Shown one piece after another: positions 14,788-23,230 of a stretch of DNA of 24,637 nt (the first letter of the stretch is position 1; every line of letters starts with the position of its first letter). The notes under the pieces were generated by a model, which worked only from the letters and a program-made list of their open reading frames with translations, was not told the DNA's origin and ran no database searches. The position numbers were made by a program, and so were the translations under genes. Origin of the DNA: CAYMKL01 sp964390805 (lineage in GTDB: Bacteria; Chloroflexota; Anaerolineae; VGOG01); NCBI GenBank assembly GCA_964390805.1, contig CAYMKL010000103.1, forward strand, positions 1 through 24,637. The letters are read 5' to 3'.

Positions 14788-15612
14788 CTACCTGCCCGAA
14801 TCGAGCAGTGCACTGTAAAGCTCTGGCCTTCGGTCACGAAGAAAAGGTATCCTGGCGCGACGAGTTCGCACCTCATCCAGGTCGATGTCTACTACCAACA
14901 GGTTCTCCTGATCCTCGGGCGATTCGGCGATGAGGACTCCGGCAGGGTTACTGACCACAGCACTGCCGAAAAGGTGCAAGTCACCCTCGTGACCAACGCG
15001 ATTGGTAGCAGCCACAAAGAAGGTGTTCTCTAAAGCCCGGGCTTTGAAGTATATGTCCCACATGTGCTTATCTGCCTTGCGAAAGGCACATGGGGCGAAG
15101 ACGATCTCCGTGCCTTGCAGCGCCAGAATGCGTGCCACCTCCGGGAACCCGGAGTCATAGCAGATCATGAGACCGACCTTGCCAAAATCGGTCTCAAACA
15201 CAGGATACTCGTCACCGGCCCGAAAGTAGAGCCGTTCAGAGAGGATCAGATGGACCTTGCTAAAGCTGCCCAGCACCTCCCCGTCGCCGGTGAGCATGAC
15301 GGCTGCATTGTAGATGACGCCAGCCATGGATTTCTCCAAAACGATGGGCGCGATGATATGGATGCCGTTCTCCTGAGCAGCCTGGGCCAACCGTCGAATC
15401 GTGGGGCCAGAGATCGGCTCCGCCAGCGAGTAGTAGCGCTCGCCCAATAACGCAGGGTTATAGCCCGTGGAGAACAGCTCAGGGAGACAGCAGATATCAA
15501 CCCGCTTCTCCCTGGCCTCTCGCACGTATCTCAGAGCTCGTTCCAGGTTAGCTCCTATATCTCCCAGGACGGCATCCATCTGGACTAGCCCGAGACGCAG
15601 TGGACGGTTCAT
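14788..15612 (-). CDS. Nitrilase-superfamily carbon-nitrogen hydrolase
   Basis: A 274-residue cytoplasmic amidohydrolase with the complete Glu-Lys-Cys triad: Glu45 (LPELFSTGY), Lys119 (SKVHLI) and Cys151 (ICYDSGFPE). Length and motifs fit the branch with N-carbamoylputrescine amidase, beta-ureidopropionase and N-carbamoyl amino acid hydrolases, which split C-N bonds of linear amides and ureides. Next to a hydantoin-racemase-like enzyme and DUF917 proteins, a carbamoylase-like step is attractive but unproved; a plain amidase is equally possible. ATG 15612 has AAGGA about 11 bases upstream. The 136 bases before it (15613-15748) show no gene or clear promoter. Confidence 0.88.
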   Translation of the reverse strand: MNRPLRLGLVQMDAVLGDIGANLERALRYVREAREKRVDICCLPELFSTGYNPALLGERYYSLAEPISGPTIRRLAQAAQENGIHIIAPIVLEKSMAGVIYNAAVMLTGDGEVLGSFSKVHLILSERLYFRAGDEYPVFETDFGKVGLMICYDSGFPEVARILALQGTEIVFAPCAFRKADKHMWDIYFKARALENTFFVAATNRVGHEGDLHLFGSAVVSNPAGVLIAESPEDQENLLVVDIDLDEVRTRRARIPFLRDRRPELYSALLDSGR

Positions 15613-15748
15613 CCCATCGCTTCCTTTCCATTCTACTTTGGATTGCCATCTCCGCCGACAATCAGCCGGGACTCAGCCCGACCGCCACCTCGGTGCACGC
15701 GGCGTCACCGATGCTGTCCATAGCGGCCGTGTGCTTAGGCCTTGGCCA

Positions 15749-16798
15749 CTACTGCTTGCCCATCTTCGTAGCCAGATCGGCCAGCTTCGGGTGTTCCAAC
15801 CGACCCTCGTTGATGACCAACTGGCCATCAATCCAGACCGATGAGTTCAGGCAGATGCCGTCCACGTGCGAGATGGCGTTGATGCCCTTGGCTTTGAAGA
15901 ACGGTCCCTGGTAGCCGAAGCCCCACTCGGTGGAGCCCCATACGCGCTCGTCCTCGGTACACAGGCCCGACAGCTTTGCGCCTGGGTTAAAGCCGTAGCA
16001 CACGTGTGCTGCATGATACATGAGCGGGTCTTCCAGGCGCGCGAACCAGCCTTTGAGGAAGCTCGCCTCCGCACCACCTGTGATATCCTGGCAGACGCCG
16101 TTCTTGACGTGGAACAGCACGGGCTCTTCCAGGATACCCAGGTCGGCCTCGCCGCCGCCAGAGAAGGAGCCGTCGAAGACGATGGTGCCGTTGATTGACT
16201 CCTCGAGCGGCGCCCAACCGATCTGCCCCAGAAGGAAGTGAGCGCCTGGCTCGAGCGCCCAACCCTCGTTGCTGACCGGCCGGCCCGGCCCGTTCTCGAA
16301 GCTCACGTCGGTCCCCGCCGAGTTGATGATCCTCATCTTCTTGCCCTTCTGGGTCAGATCCACCAGCGTCGTCTGAAACTCGCGCTGCAGGTCCAGGTCC
16401 ACCTTACCCACGCAACGCACGAATTGCTCTTCGTTCAGCCCGCCCAGGAACAGGTAGCGCACGCGCTTGGGATTGGTCAGCGCGATCTCCCACGGCGTCG
16501 AGTACAGTAGCCACTGGTTGTTATACTCTACCCAGACGTCCGTCTCGGGGATCGCCGCCTTCAGGCTGTCCGGAAGGTATGGGTCGCCGACCTTGCCGTA
16601 GCCCGGCGGCGTGGTGTGGTACGCGACCATCACCTTGGCGCCCAGCGCTTCGCCTGCCTTGGCCGTCTCCTCCGCTAGTCGCCAGTAGCCCATTGAGTCA
16701 ATCGTGATCAGCAGGCTCTCGCCTTTCTTGAGACCAGTCAGATCCCGCGCGACCTTGTAGGCCGCTACAGCGACCTCCAGATCCAATGTCGTTGGCAT
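15749..16798 (-). CDS. M29/NicX-family metalloenzyme, paralog 3
   Basis: A 349-residue protein of the M29/NicX-like family. Putative metal residues are His265 (AAHVCYGFNPG), Glu291 (TEWGFG) and the HxD pair His311/Asp313 (SHVDGICLN). The SHxGG motif of M29 peptidases is absent (GYQGPFFKAKG instead), so the site looks more like the mononuclear NicX type. Other marks are VRYLFLGGLNEEQF, NSAGTDVSF and FDGSFSGGG. It is much closer to the enzyme at 23231-24277 than to the other two paralogs, and the pair brackets the system-2 transporter. AAGGAGG lies 7 bases before ATG 16798. It may act on the substrate imported by that system. Confidence 0.85.
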   Translation of the reverse strand: MPTTLDLEVAVAAYKVARDLTGLKKGESLLITIDSMGYWRLAEETAKAGEALGAKVMVAYHTTPPGYGKVGDPYLPDSLKAAIPETDVWVEYNNQWLLYSTPWEIALTNPKRVRYLFLGGLNEEQFVRCVGKVDLDLQREFQTTLVDLTQKGKKMRIINSAGTDVSFENGPGRPVSNEGWALEPGAHFLLGQIGWAPLEESINGTIVFDGSFSGGGEADLGILEEPVLFHVKNGVCQDITGGAEASFLKGWFARLEDPLMYHAAHVCYGFNPGAKLSGLCTEDERVWGSTEWGFGYQGPFFKAKGINAISHVDGICLNSSVWIDGQLVINEGRLEHPKLADLATKMGKQ

Positions 16799-16848
16799 GG
16801 TATTTCCTCCTTAATTAAGATTTTGTCAGACACGATAACGGTTCTAAA

Positions 16849-16912
16849 CACGAATTCCACGAATTGGGCTAATCACGCGACCGAGGGCCTCTTTCAATTC
16901 GTGGAATTCGTG
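16849..16912. repeat. Perfect 18-bp inverted repeat (CACGAATTCCACGAATTG)
   Basis: CACGAATTCCACGAATTG (16849-16866) and its exact complement CAATTCGTGGAATTCGTG (16895-16912) are separated by 28 bases, between the system-2 OppF stop and M29 paralog 3. The GAATT core resembles the repeats at 2661 and 5752. It may act as a transcription-attenuating or mRNA-stabilising hairpin, or be a dispersed repeat. Confidence 0.85.
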
Positions 16913-16931
16913 ATCTCCGTCGTTAGAGCTT

Positions 16932-17927
16932 TCACACAAAATGACACCGTGCGAAATGCCCCGGTAAGATCTCCCGCATGACGGGATCATCGGTTAAGCA
17001 CCGCTCCTGCTTGAGCGGGCAGCGCGGGTTGAAGCTACATCCGGGTGGCACGTCGACGGGGCTCGGGATCTCGCCGACCGAATGGATCTTATCAGGCTTC
17101 ATCGCCATCTCCGCCTTCGTCACCACCGGAATGGATGAGAGCAGCATCTGTGTGTATGGGTGCAAGGGGTTCTCAAAGAACTCCGCTGCTGGAGCGATCT
17201 CTGCGAGCTTCCCCAAATACATGATTGCTATGCGTGTTGCCACGTTCCTCATCAGACTCAGGTCGTGCGTGATGAACAGAAACGTCAGATCGAATTGCTT
17301 CTGTATCCGCATCAGCATGTTGATGATCTTGGCCTGCACCGACACATCCAGCGCCGACGTGGGCTCATCCAGAACGATGAACGACGGATCCGTTGCCAGG
17401 GCGCGCGCGATGGCCACCATCTGGCGCTCACCGCCACCGATCGTTGGTGGCGACTTGAAGCGATAGGCCGCTGGCAGTTCAACCTGGTCCAGCAGGTCTA
17501 GCACCCGCTGTTCCATCAACTTGCCCTTCTCAACCCTATTGTGAACTCGAAGGGGCGTCTCCAGAATGTCGCCGATGGTCCGGCGCGGGTTCAGCGATGA
17601 GCCGGGATCCTGAAAGACGATCTGGATATCCTTCTTTAGATGCATCGGGCGCTGCACGGCAGGGCGGGCGATGTCCTCTCCCCTAAACTTGAGCTCACCG
17701 CCAGTCGGACCATACATCCCGACAATCGTGTAGGCCGTGGTGCTTTTCCCCGAGCCAGACTCGCCGACCAAGCCGAAGCACTCTCCCTTTTTCACGGCGA
17801 AATCAATGCCGTCTACCGCCTTCACCACGACCCACTCCCGCTTAAAGAGCGAAGACCGATTGATGGGGAAATGTTTGACCAGCTTTTTGGCGACCAGGAT
17901 TTCGTTGTCGGTTTCGCGCTCAGGCAT
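16932..17927 (-). CDS. Peptide ABC transporter ATPase, OppF/DppF type (system 2)
   Basis: A 331-residue ATPase of the second importer. Walker A is GESGSGKS (55-62), the Q-loop VFQDP, Walker B FIVLDE and switch FITHDLS; the Cys-containing C-terminal extension is present (CSFNPRCPLKQERC). The ABC signature is unusual: it reads IGGGE (163-167) where LSGGQ is expected. ATG 17927 overlaps the preceding ATPase gene by 8 bases and has GGAGGG about 9 bases upstream; the open frame continues further back but only inside that gene. Last transporter gene of the operon. Confidence 0.92.
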   Translation of the reverse strand: MPERETDNEILVAKKLVKHFPINRSSLFKREWVVVKAVDGIDFAVKKGECFGLVGESGSGKSTTAYTIVGMYGPTGGELKFRGEDIARPAVQRPMHLKKDIQIVFQDPGSSLNPRRTIGDILETPLRVHNRVEKGKLMEQRVLDLLDQVELPAAYRFKSPPTIGGGERQMVAIARALATDPSFIVLDEPTSALDVSVQAKIINMLMRIQKQFDLTFLFITHDLSLMRNVATRIAIMYLGKLAEIAPAAEFFENPLHPYTQMLLSSIPVVTKAEMAMKPDKIHSVGEIPSPVDVPPGCSFNPRCPLKQERCLTDDPVMREILPGHFARCHFV

Positions 17928-18909
17928 TTCTTCCGCCCTCCCGTCCGTTCTGATACAGGTAACACGCCACCTGGTGCCCGTTGCCCAGGTCAAAGGAGGG
18001 AGGCATGGCTTTCGTACACGGCTCAAATGCGTGCGTACACCGCGGATGGAAGCGGCATCCGGGAGGTGGGTCCTTATAGTCTGGAATCCGACCAGGGATG
18101 CCTTCCGCAAAGCCGCCGCCGGTCAGCCGCGGCACCGACGCCAGCAGTCCTCGCGTGTAGGGATGCAAGGGCTGCTCGAACACCTCCTCAGTGCTGGCCA
18201 TCTCGATCATGTTGCCAGCGTACATCACGTAGACCCGGTCGGTCGTCTCGAGCGCCAGACCGAGCGCGTGTGTGATCAGGATGAGCGATGTCCCTTTCTG
18301 TTCCACCAGGTCGCGGATCAACCGCAGCACCTGGTCCTGGATGGTCACGTCCAGGTTCGTCGTCGGTTCGTCGGCGATGAGTAGGTCACGGGCCGTGGCG
18401 ATGGCGAAGGCGATACAGGCTCGCTGCCGCATGCCGCCGCTCAATTCCACCGGGTAGCTATCTAGCATGCGCTCGGGGTCGGGCAGGCGCGCCTCGCGCA
18501 GCGCCTTGAGGGCCACCTCGCGCTTGTCTGTCACCCTCACGTCGGTTGAGTAACGGATCACATCGTACAGTTGCTGGCCGATGGTGAAGACGGGATTGAG
18601 CGCCGATGTAGGATCCTGGAAGATCATGGACAGGCCGCGTCCCCGCAGGTCCGCGAGCTCCCGCTTGTTCATCTTCAGGACGTCTTTGCCATGGAGCAGG
18701 ATCTCGCCCCTGGGGATGCGCGCCAGTCGCGGCAGGATGCGCAGCACCGCTTTCATCGTCGTGGTCTTGCCGCAGCCGGTCTCGCCAACCAGGCCGACCT
18801 TCTCGCCAAACCCGACTCTGAAGTTGACGCCATTTAGAACCTTCAATTCCCCACCGTACACCCGGTACGTGACATGCAGATCCCTTATGTCGAGAAGTGT
18901 GTCCACCAT
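17920..18909 (-). CDS. Peptide ABC transporter ATPase, OppD/DppD type (system 2)
   Basis: A 329-residue ATPase with Walker A GETGCGKT (42-49), IFQDP, signature LSGGM (156-160), Walker B LLIADE (176-181) followed by PTTNLD, and switch LITHALG. The C-terminal Cys cluster CRFHPRCTHAFEPC and a late Cys (VACYLY) mark the oligopeptide-transporter extension. GAGGAGGTG lies about 6 bases before ATG 18909, and the permease gene ends 3 bases before it. It works with the OppF-type partner at 16932. Confidence 0.93.
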   Translation of the reverse strand: MVDTLLDIRDLHVTYRVYGGELKVLNGVNFRVGFGEKVGLVGETGCGKTTTMKAVLRILPRLARIPRGEILLHGKDVLKMNKRELADLRGRGLSMIFQDPTSALNPVFTIGQQLYDVIRYSTDVRVTDKREVALKALREARLPDPERMLDSYPVELSGGMRQRACIAFAIATARDLLIADEPTTNLDVTIQDQVLRLIRDLVEQKGTSLILITHALGLALETTDRVYVMYAGNMIEMASTEEVFEQPLHPYTRGLLASVPRLTGGGFAEGIPGRIPDYKDPPPGCRFHPRCTHAFEPCTKAMPPSFDLGNGHQVACYLYQNGREGGRNA

Positions 18910-18912
18910 CAG

Positions 18913-19818
18913 CTACACCTCCTCTGGAGCCAGCATATCGCGGATCCCGTCGCCGAACAGGTTGAAGCCCAGCACGATGACCATGATCGCCAGAGCCGGG
19001 AAGACAGCGATCCACCATTGGTCGGGCATGCGCTCCACGCCATCAGCCACCATCGTCCCCAGCGCGGGGGCAGGCGGCTGCTCGCCCAGCCCGACGAAGC
19101 TCAGCGACGCGCCCACCAGGATCACCCACCCCACGTCCAGCGCCATCTTGGTGAAGACCGATGAGGCGCAGTTAGGCAGGATTTCCCGGAACAGGATGTG
19201 CATCTGGCTGAAGCCCGCCAGCTCGGCGGCCTGCACGTAGTACTCATTGCGGATGGACGACGTCAGGCTGAACATCAGGCGCGTGTACCAGGGCCACCAG
19301 GACACGGTCACCGCCATCATCGAGTTCATCAGCGTCGGCTTCAACATGGATGCCATCGCCAGGGCCAGGATCAGCGGTGGGATACTGATGAACACATCTG
19401 TGACGCGCATGATCACCGTTTCGATTCGGGTTCCAACATAGTACCCGGCCACCATGCCCGTCAGGATCCCGATCGGCACGCTAACAACCAGCACGCCGGT
19501 CGCCATAAGCAGCGCGTTGCCGAAAGCAAAGACCACCCGTGTCAGGATGTCGCGTCCGATTATGTCGGTGCCCATCAGATGGGTTCGGCTCGGTGGCTGC
19601 GATGCGGACTTGAAGTCAACGAATTTGCCCGCGTGCTGCGGGTATGGTGTCACATAAGGCGCCAATATGGCCAGGAACAGGATCGCGAGCACCATCGCCA
19701 GGCCCAGGACGGAGAGCCAGTTCATAGAGAACTTATACCAGGCATTGTTGAACGAATCCACCCTCCTGGCCCAAGGACTTTCAGTTGTGCCGAACGGAGT
19801 CATTTCGGTCGTGGTCAT
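18913..19818 (-). CDS. Peptide ABC transporter permease, OppC/DppC type (system 2)
   Basis: A 301-residue membrane permease with an N-terminal cytoplasmic stretch, a first helix near 33-52 (LSVLGLAMVLAILFLAIL), the MGTDIIGRDILTR motif and the EAA loop QAAELAGFSQMHILFREILPN. ATG 19818 lies one base beyond the end of the oppB gene, with GAGAGGAG 8 bases upstream, so I prefer it to an in-frame start at 19872 within oppB. The MTTTEMTPFGTTESPW tail is longer than in the system-1 protein. Confidence 0.92.
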   Translation of the reverse strand: MTTTEMTPFGTTESPWARRVDSFNNAWYKFSMNWLSVLGLAMVLAILFLAILAPYVTPYPQHAGKFVDFKSASQPPSRTHLMGTDIIGRDILTRVVFAFGNALLMATGVLVVSVPIGILTGMVAGYYVGTRIETVIMRVTDVFISIPPLILALAMASMLKPTLMNSMMAVTVSWWPWYTRLMFSLTSSIRNEYYVQAAELAGFSQMHILFREILPNCASSVFTKMALDVGWVILVGASLSFVGLGEQPPAPALGTMVADGVERMPDQWWIAVFPALAIMVIVLGFNLFGDGIRDMLAPEEV

Positions 19819-19819
19819 C

Positions 19820-20848
19820 TCAGACGCTCCTCTCGCCCAGTAGCCGTATGCGCGGGTCCAGGTACGCCACAATCACATCTACAGCAATGTTGATGGTCAC
19901 GAACACCAACCCGAGAACCAGCACCACCCCCACAATCCCGTTCACGTCCTTGTTCAGCATCGTCTGTATGCCATACCGGGAGATGCCCGGATAGCTGAAT
20001 ATCAGCTCAACCAGGAAGGCCATGCCGACGATAGCCGCAATGTCGAGCGCCATCACGGTGATCGTCGGGATCAGTGAAGGTTTGAGCAAGTATTTCGCGG
20101 TCACGATCCGTCCAGGTACCCCATAGGCGACCATCGAGCCGATGTAGTCCTTGTTCTGATTCTCGGCCATGCTGGAGCGGGTAATGCGCGCCGCCTGGGA
20201 CATCGGCCCCATGGCCAGCGCTGCCGCGGGCAGGACCAGGTGCTTTAGCGCGTCCCAGAAGGCATCCAGCCGCCCAGCAAGCAGGCTGTCCACCGTCATG
20301 ACGCCCGTTCTCCAGGGCGGCGGCGGCACGCTGTCACTCAGGCGACCGATTGTTGGGAAAACATTCCAGACAAAACCAAAGATGAGCATGAAGATAACGG
20401 CCCAGGCAAAACCTGGCGTGACAATGCCCAGATATGAGATAATGCGAACCAGATTGTCAAGCCAGGTGTCCGCATACATAGCGGATAGAACGCCGAGCGT
20501 AATGCCCAGTGTGGCGATAATCACACCGGCGACGGCAACCAACTCAAGTGTGGCCGGTAAGAACTCGCGGATGTCCTGCAAGACAGGCCGGCGTGTAAGC
20601 AGGGAATCTCCCAGGTCCCCGTGGACCGCGTCCCACAGCCACAACACATATTGCTCCGCAATAGGCCGGTCGAGGTGCATCTGCTTGCTCAGTCTCTCAA
20701 CCACCTCCACCGGCGCCCTCGGTCCCAGAGCCATTCGCGCAGGATCGCCGGGGATGATGCGAGCAATGACAAAGATCAGAATAGACAGACCGAAAAGAAC
20801 GAAGATGGACAGGGCCAACCTGCGCAAAACGAAGGGTCCTAATCTCAT
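19820..20848 (-). CDS. Peptide ABC transporter permease, OppB/DppB type (system 2)
   Basis: A 342-residue permease beginning MRLGPFVLRRLALSIFVLFG, with PGDPARMALGPRA after the first helix and an EAA-type loop (YGVPGRIVTAKYLLKPSL). It ends YLDPRIRLLGERSV, as is usual for the family. The open frame runs 53 codons further upstream but ATG 20848 has AAAGGAGG six bases before it and matches the start of the system-1 homologue. It is preceded by a 343-base spacer with three hairpins. Confidence 0.94.
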   Translation of the reverse strand: MRLGPFVLRRLALSIFVLFGLSILIFVIARIIPGDPARMALGPRAPVEVVERLSKQMHLDRPIAEQYVLWLWDAVHGDLGDSLLTRRPVLQDIREFLPATLELVAVAGVIIATLGITLGVLSAMYADTWLDNLVRIISYLGIVTPGFAWAVIFMLIFGFVWNVFPTIGRLSDSVPPPPWRTGVMTVDSLLAGRLDAFWDALKHLVLPAAALAMGPMSQAARITRSSMAENQNKDYIGSMVAYGVPGRIVTAKYLLKPSLIPTITVMALDIAAIVGMAFLVELIFSYPGISRYGIQTMLNKDVNGIVGVVLVLGLVFVTINIAVDVIVAYLDPRIRLLGERSV

Positions 20849-20896
20849 CAAATCCTCCTTTCTTAAGACGAATAAAAAGAGGTGAGGTAACTGCTC

Positions 20897-20992
20897 ACCC
20901 TCCCGCAGGTTTAGTCGGTGATATCGGGCAAAACGCTCAGCCCAAGCAGATGCTCGGATACCGAAACCAATAAAAGCAACCTGCGGGAGGGT
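20897..20992 (-). other. 15-bp inverted repeat in the binding protein-permease spacer (system 2)
   Basis: ACCCTCCCGCAGGTT (20897-20911) and its exact complement AACCTGCGGGAGGGT (20978-20992) flank 66 bases. This is the outermost of three structures in the spacer 20849-21191, which has no gene. Confidence 0.7.
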
Positions 20993-21014
20993 AGGCTGAG
21001 TAGTCACGAGGTGA

Positions 21015-21044
21015 GGATGAGGGTGGAGTACTCCACCCTCATCC
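21015..21044 (-). other. Perfect 30-bp palindrome in the spacer (system 2)
   Basis: GGATGAGGGTGGAGT is followed at once by ACTCCACCCTCATCC, a perfect palindrome that would form a strong hairpin in mRNA. No T-tract follows on either strand, so an mRNA-protecting or processing element is likelier than a terminator; a protein-binding site is also possible. Confidence 0.75.
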
Positions 21045-21085
21045 CAGTCGGCCAGGCTTCCAGAGTCTCAGTAGATCCAATTTTG

Positions 21086-21115
21086 CTCGGCCTGGATCGC
21101 CAGATCCAGGCCGAG
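21086..21115 (-). other. 13-bp perfect hairpin just after the system-2 binding protein gene
   Basis: CTCGGCCTGGATC (21086-21098) and GATCCAGGCCGAG (21103-21115) pair around the loop GCCA. It starts 77 bases after the binding-protein stop. On the minus strand it is followed by AAAA, not Ts, so it is not an intrinsic terminator; it may shield the 3' end of the binding-protein mRNA. Confidence 0.7.
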
Positions 21116-21191
21116 AGCGGGGATTTGGCAATCCCCTTAGAGCAATTTTGGATACACCGAGTCTCTCAAAACTCTGCAAGTCTTTTTGTTG

Positions 21192-22955
21192 CTACTTGCT
21201 TAATTCGGCCTTCTTGTCCAGATCCAGCTTCATATCGTGGATGTAGTGGCTGTAGCCCATTACTGGAGCAACCGGTTTCCCGGCCTTTACCCTCTCAGCC
21301 ACAGGCCAGGTCAGGTATTCCTGATAAGCGAACTCCTGCGCCTGATCTGCCAGCCAGACCGTCGGAGCCAGATCAACCAGGGTTTCCTGGATCTCGGTGT
21401 ACTTGGCGAAGCGCTCCCCCTGGTCCACAGTCGCCAGCGCATCCTCGATGGCCGCGTCAATGTCGGGCGAGCCAAGCCACTCGCACTGCTCCCAGGTGCC
21501 CTGCGACTTGGAGTGGTACCGCGTCTCTAGCATCGAGCCGGCCTCGTTGTAGTGTGCCGCAACGTACACGATGGAGCCGTTCGGTGTGGTCTCTTGCGTC
21601 TGCGCGTCGTCAATCATCGAGCCGAAGGGCTTCTTGAAGATCTCAACGTCCACGCCGATATCCGCCGCATTGGCCTGGAACAGCAGGGCCACTCGCTCCT
21701 CGGCCGGCACTTCGGCGCACCAGGAGAGCGAAAACGGAATATCCTCTTGGCCGGCGTACTTGGACTTGGCCAGCTCCTCCTTAGCCTTCTCGAGATTGCG
21801 CTGATACTGCAGCACGTTCGGATTGTGGCCGGGCAGCGTCTGCGGCACAGGCCCGACAGACTGAACGTAGTCCGGCCAGATGTCGGTCACGACCACGTCG
21901 TATTCCATGACATACGCCAGCGCCTTACGAAGATGCACGTCATCTGTCGGAGGCTTCTGGGTGTTGAGCATGATCTGCAGGTTGTGCGGCGCCAGCCAGA
22001 CCGCCGTGGCGATGCCCTCAATGGCATCCAGCACGTCATAGCCTTCCGGTGGCAGCGTCTCGGACGAGATCTCCTCCTCCCTGTTCTTCATCAGGGTGCG
22101 GACGGCGACCTCGCCAGGATACGCGAATTCCTTGAAGAAATCAGGCGCACCCTCTTCCCAACCTCCCCAGTAGTCGTCGAACTTCTCGGCCAGGAGGTAC
22201 TCCTCCATCTTCATTTCCTTTACCATGTACGGGCCGCTGGCGGCGTCGTGGGTCAGAAGCCACTTCTTGCCGTAGTCGCCCAAATCACCGTACATCGTAT
22301 CGGTCTTGTCGATGTTGGCCATGACCTGGTCATCGTTGACGATGTACAAGCGCACGAGGGCGGCAATAAAGGGGCCAAAGGGCTTGACCAGCTTGAACTC
22401 AACCGTGTAGTCGTCAATGACCCGGACCTCCTCGACACCCGCGACAATATTACCATCTTTGTCCTTGGTACGCAGCAAGTACGAGAAGCCTTCCCCGATT
22501 GTGAATAGGCGCTCCGCGCTGAAGACTACATCATGGGCTGTCACTGGATCGCCATTGTGGAATTTGGCATCCTTGCGGAGCTTGAAGGTGTAGATCAGGT
22601 TGTCAGGGGAAATGGACCACTCGGTGGCCAGGTGGGGCCTGATCGAGCCGTCCAAGTTCGCAAAGACCAGGCTGTCATACAGGTTTACCAGCGCCATCGA
22701 GTCTGAGAAGTCGGTCCCAACGGCGGGGTCAATGTACGTCGGCCAATCCTCGGTCCAACGAACGATGCTGTCGGGATTGTGCTCTGCTGCGGCGGGTGCA
22801 GGAGTCTTGGTGGGAGGCGGTGCCTTGGTGGGTGCGGGGGTCTTGGTGGGTGCAGGAGCCCGAGTGGGCGTGGCTGCAGGTGCGCAGCCGCCCGTGATCA
22901 TGGCAATCAGCACCACCAAAACGGCAAGCTTGAGATACCATCGGTGTGTACTCAT
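21192..22955 (-). CDS. Lipoprotein family 5 peptide-binding protein (system 2)
   Basis: A 587-residue extracytoplasmic binding protein. Residues 1-23 form a lipoprotein signal peptide with lipobox TGGC (Cys24), followed by a Pro/Thr linker with repeated APTKTPAP units (about 28-50). The rest is an SBP_bac_5 domain: LATEWSISPDNLIYTFKLRKD, KFHNGDPVTAHDVVFS, AASGPYMV, LRKALAYVMEYD and LPGHNPN. It would capture the substrate for permeases 2B/2C. AAGGAG lies about 8 bases before ATG 22955. It differs clearly from the system-1 protein: lipid anchor and no LysM. Confidence 0.94.
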   Translation of the reverse strand: MSTHRWYLKLAVLVVLIAMITGGCAPAATPTRAPAPTKTPAPTKAPPPTKTPAPAAAEHNPDSIVRWTEDWPTYIDPAVGTDFSDSMALVNLYDSLVFANLDGSIRPHLATEWSISPDNLIYTFKLRKDAKFHNGDPVTAHDVVFSAERLFTIGEGFSYLLRTKDKDGNIVAGVEEVRVIDDYTVEFKLVKPFGPFIAALVRLYIVNDDQVMANIDKTDTMYGDLGDYGKKWLLTHDAASGPYMVKEMKMEEYLLAEKFDDYWGGWEEGAPDFFKEFAYPGEVAVRTLMKNREEEISSETLPPEGYDVLDAIEGIATAVWLAPHNLQIMLNTQKPPTDDVHLRKALAYVMEYDVVVTDIWPDYVQSVGPVPQTLPGHNPNVLQYQRNLEKAKEELAKSKYAGQEDIPFSLSWCAEVPAEERVALLFQANAADIGVDVEIFKKPFGSMIDDAQTQETTPNGSIVYVAAHYNEAGSMLETRYHSKSQGTWEQCEWLGSPDIDAAIEDALATVDQGERFAKYTEIQETLVDLAPTVWLADQAQEFAYQEYLTWPVAERVKAGKPVAPVMGYSHYIHDMKLDLDKKAELSK

Positions 22956-23027
22956 TTCTTCTCTCCTTCCTTTCTCTGCAAGATTTTCAGGCTAGGTAGC
23001 ACAAGTCGGTCTTGTCCCTTAGTTATG

Positions 23028-23044
23028 TTACATACACACCTCCT
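23028..23044 (-). other. Start-stop element (ATGTAA) with strong ribosome site
   Basis: On the minus strand AGGAGG (23044-23039) stands five bases before ATG (23033), which is followed directly by TAA. It lies 73 bases upstream of the system-2 binding-protein start, in a 275-base spacer (22956-23230). It could stall ribosomes in the leader or be the relic of a lost gene. A weak promoter-like pair, TGGACA (23070-23065) and TATATA (23049-23044), has a short 15-base spacing. Confidence 0.35.
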
Positions 23045-23230
23045 ATATATTGTTAGCGTTTCTCTGTCCAGCCTGATACGCGATATCAAGGATTTCGCCG
23101 CCGTGGTCAATGCGGCCGACGGAGGTTACTTTTTCTCAGGCACTTGCCGAGGAATTAAGGTCCCATGGGATGGCGACAGACGAATTTCGCCTGGCAGAAG
23201 AAACCAAACAACATTTGACGATTGATCAGA

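Noticed and set aside
21086..21115. Intrinsic terminator after the system-2 binding protein
   Set aside because: In the direction of transcription the hairpin is followed by AAAA, not a T-tract.
21552..22508. A 318-codon plus-strand open frame
   Set aside because: Antisense to the lipoprotein binding protein, with low-complexity composition and no motif.
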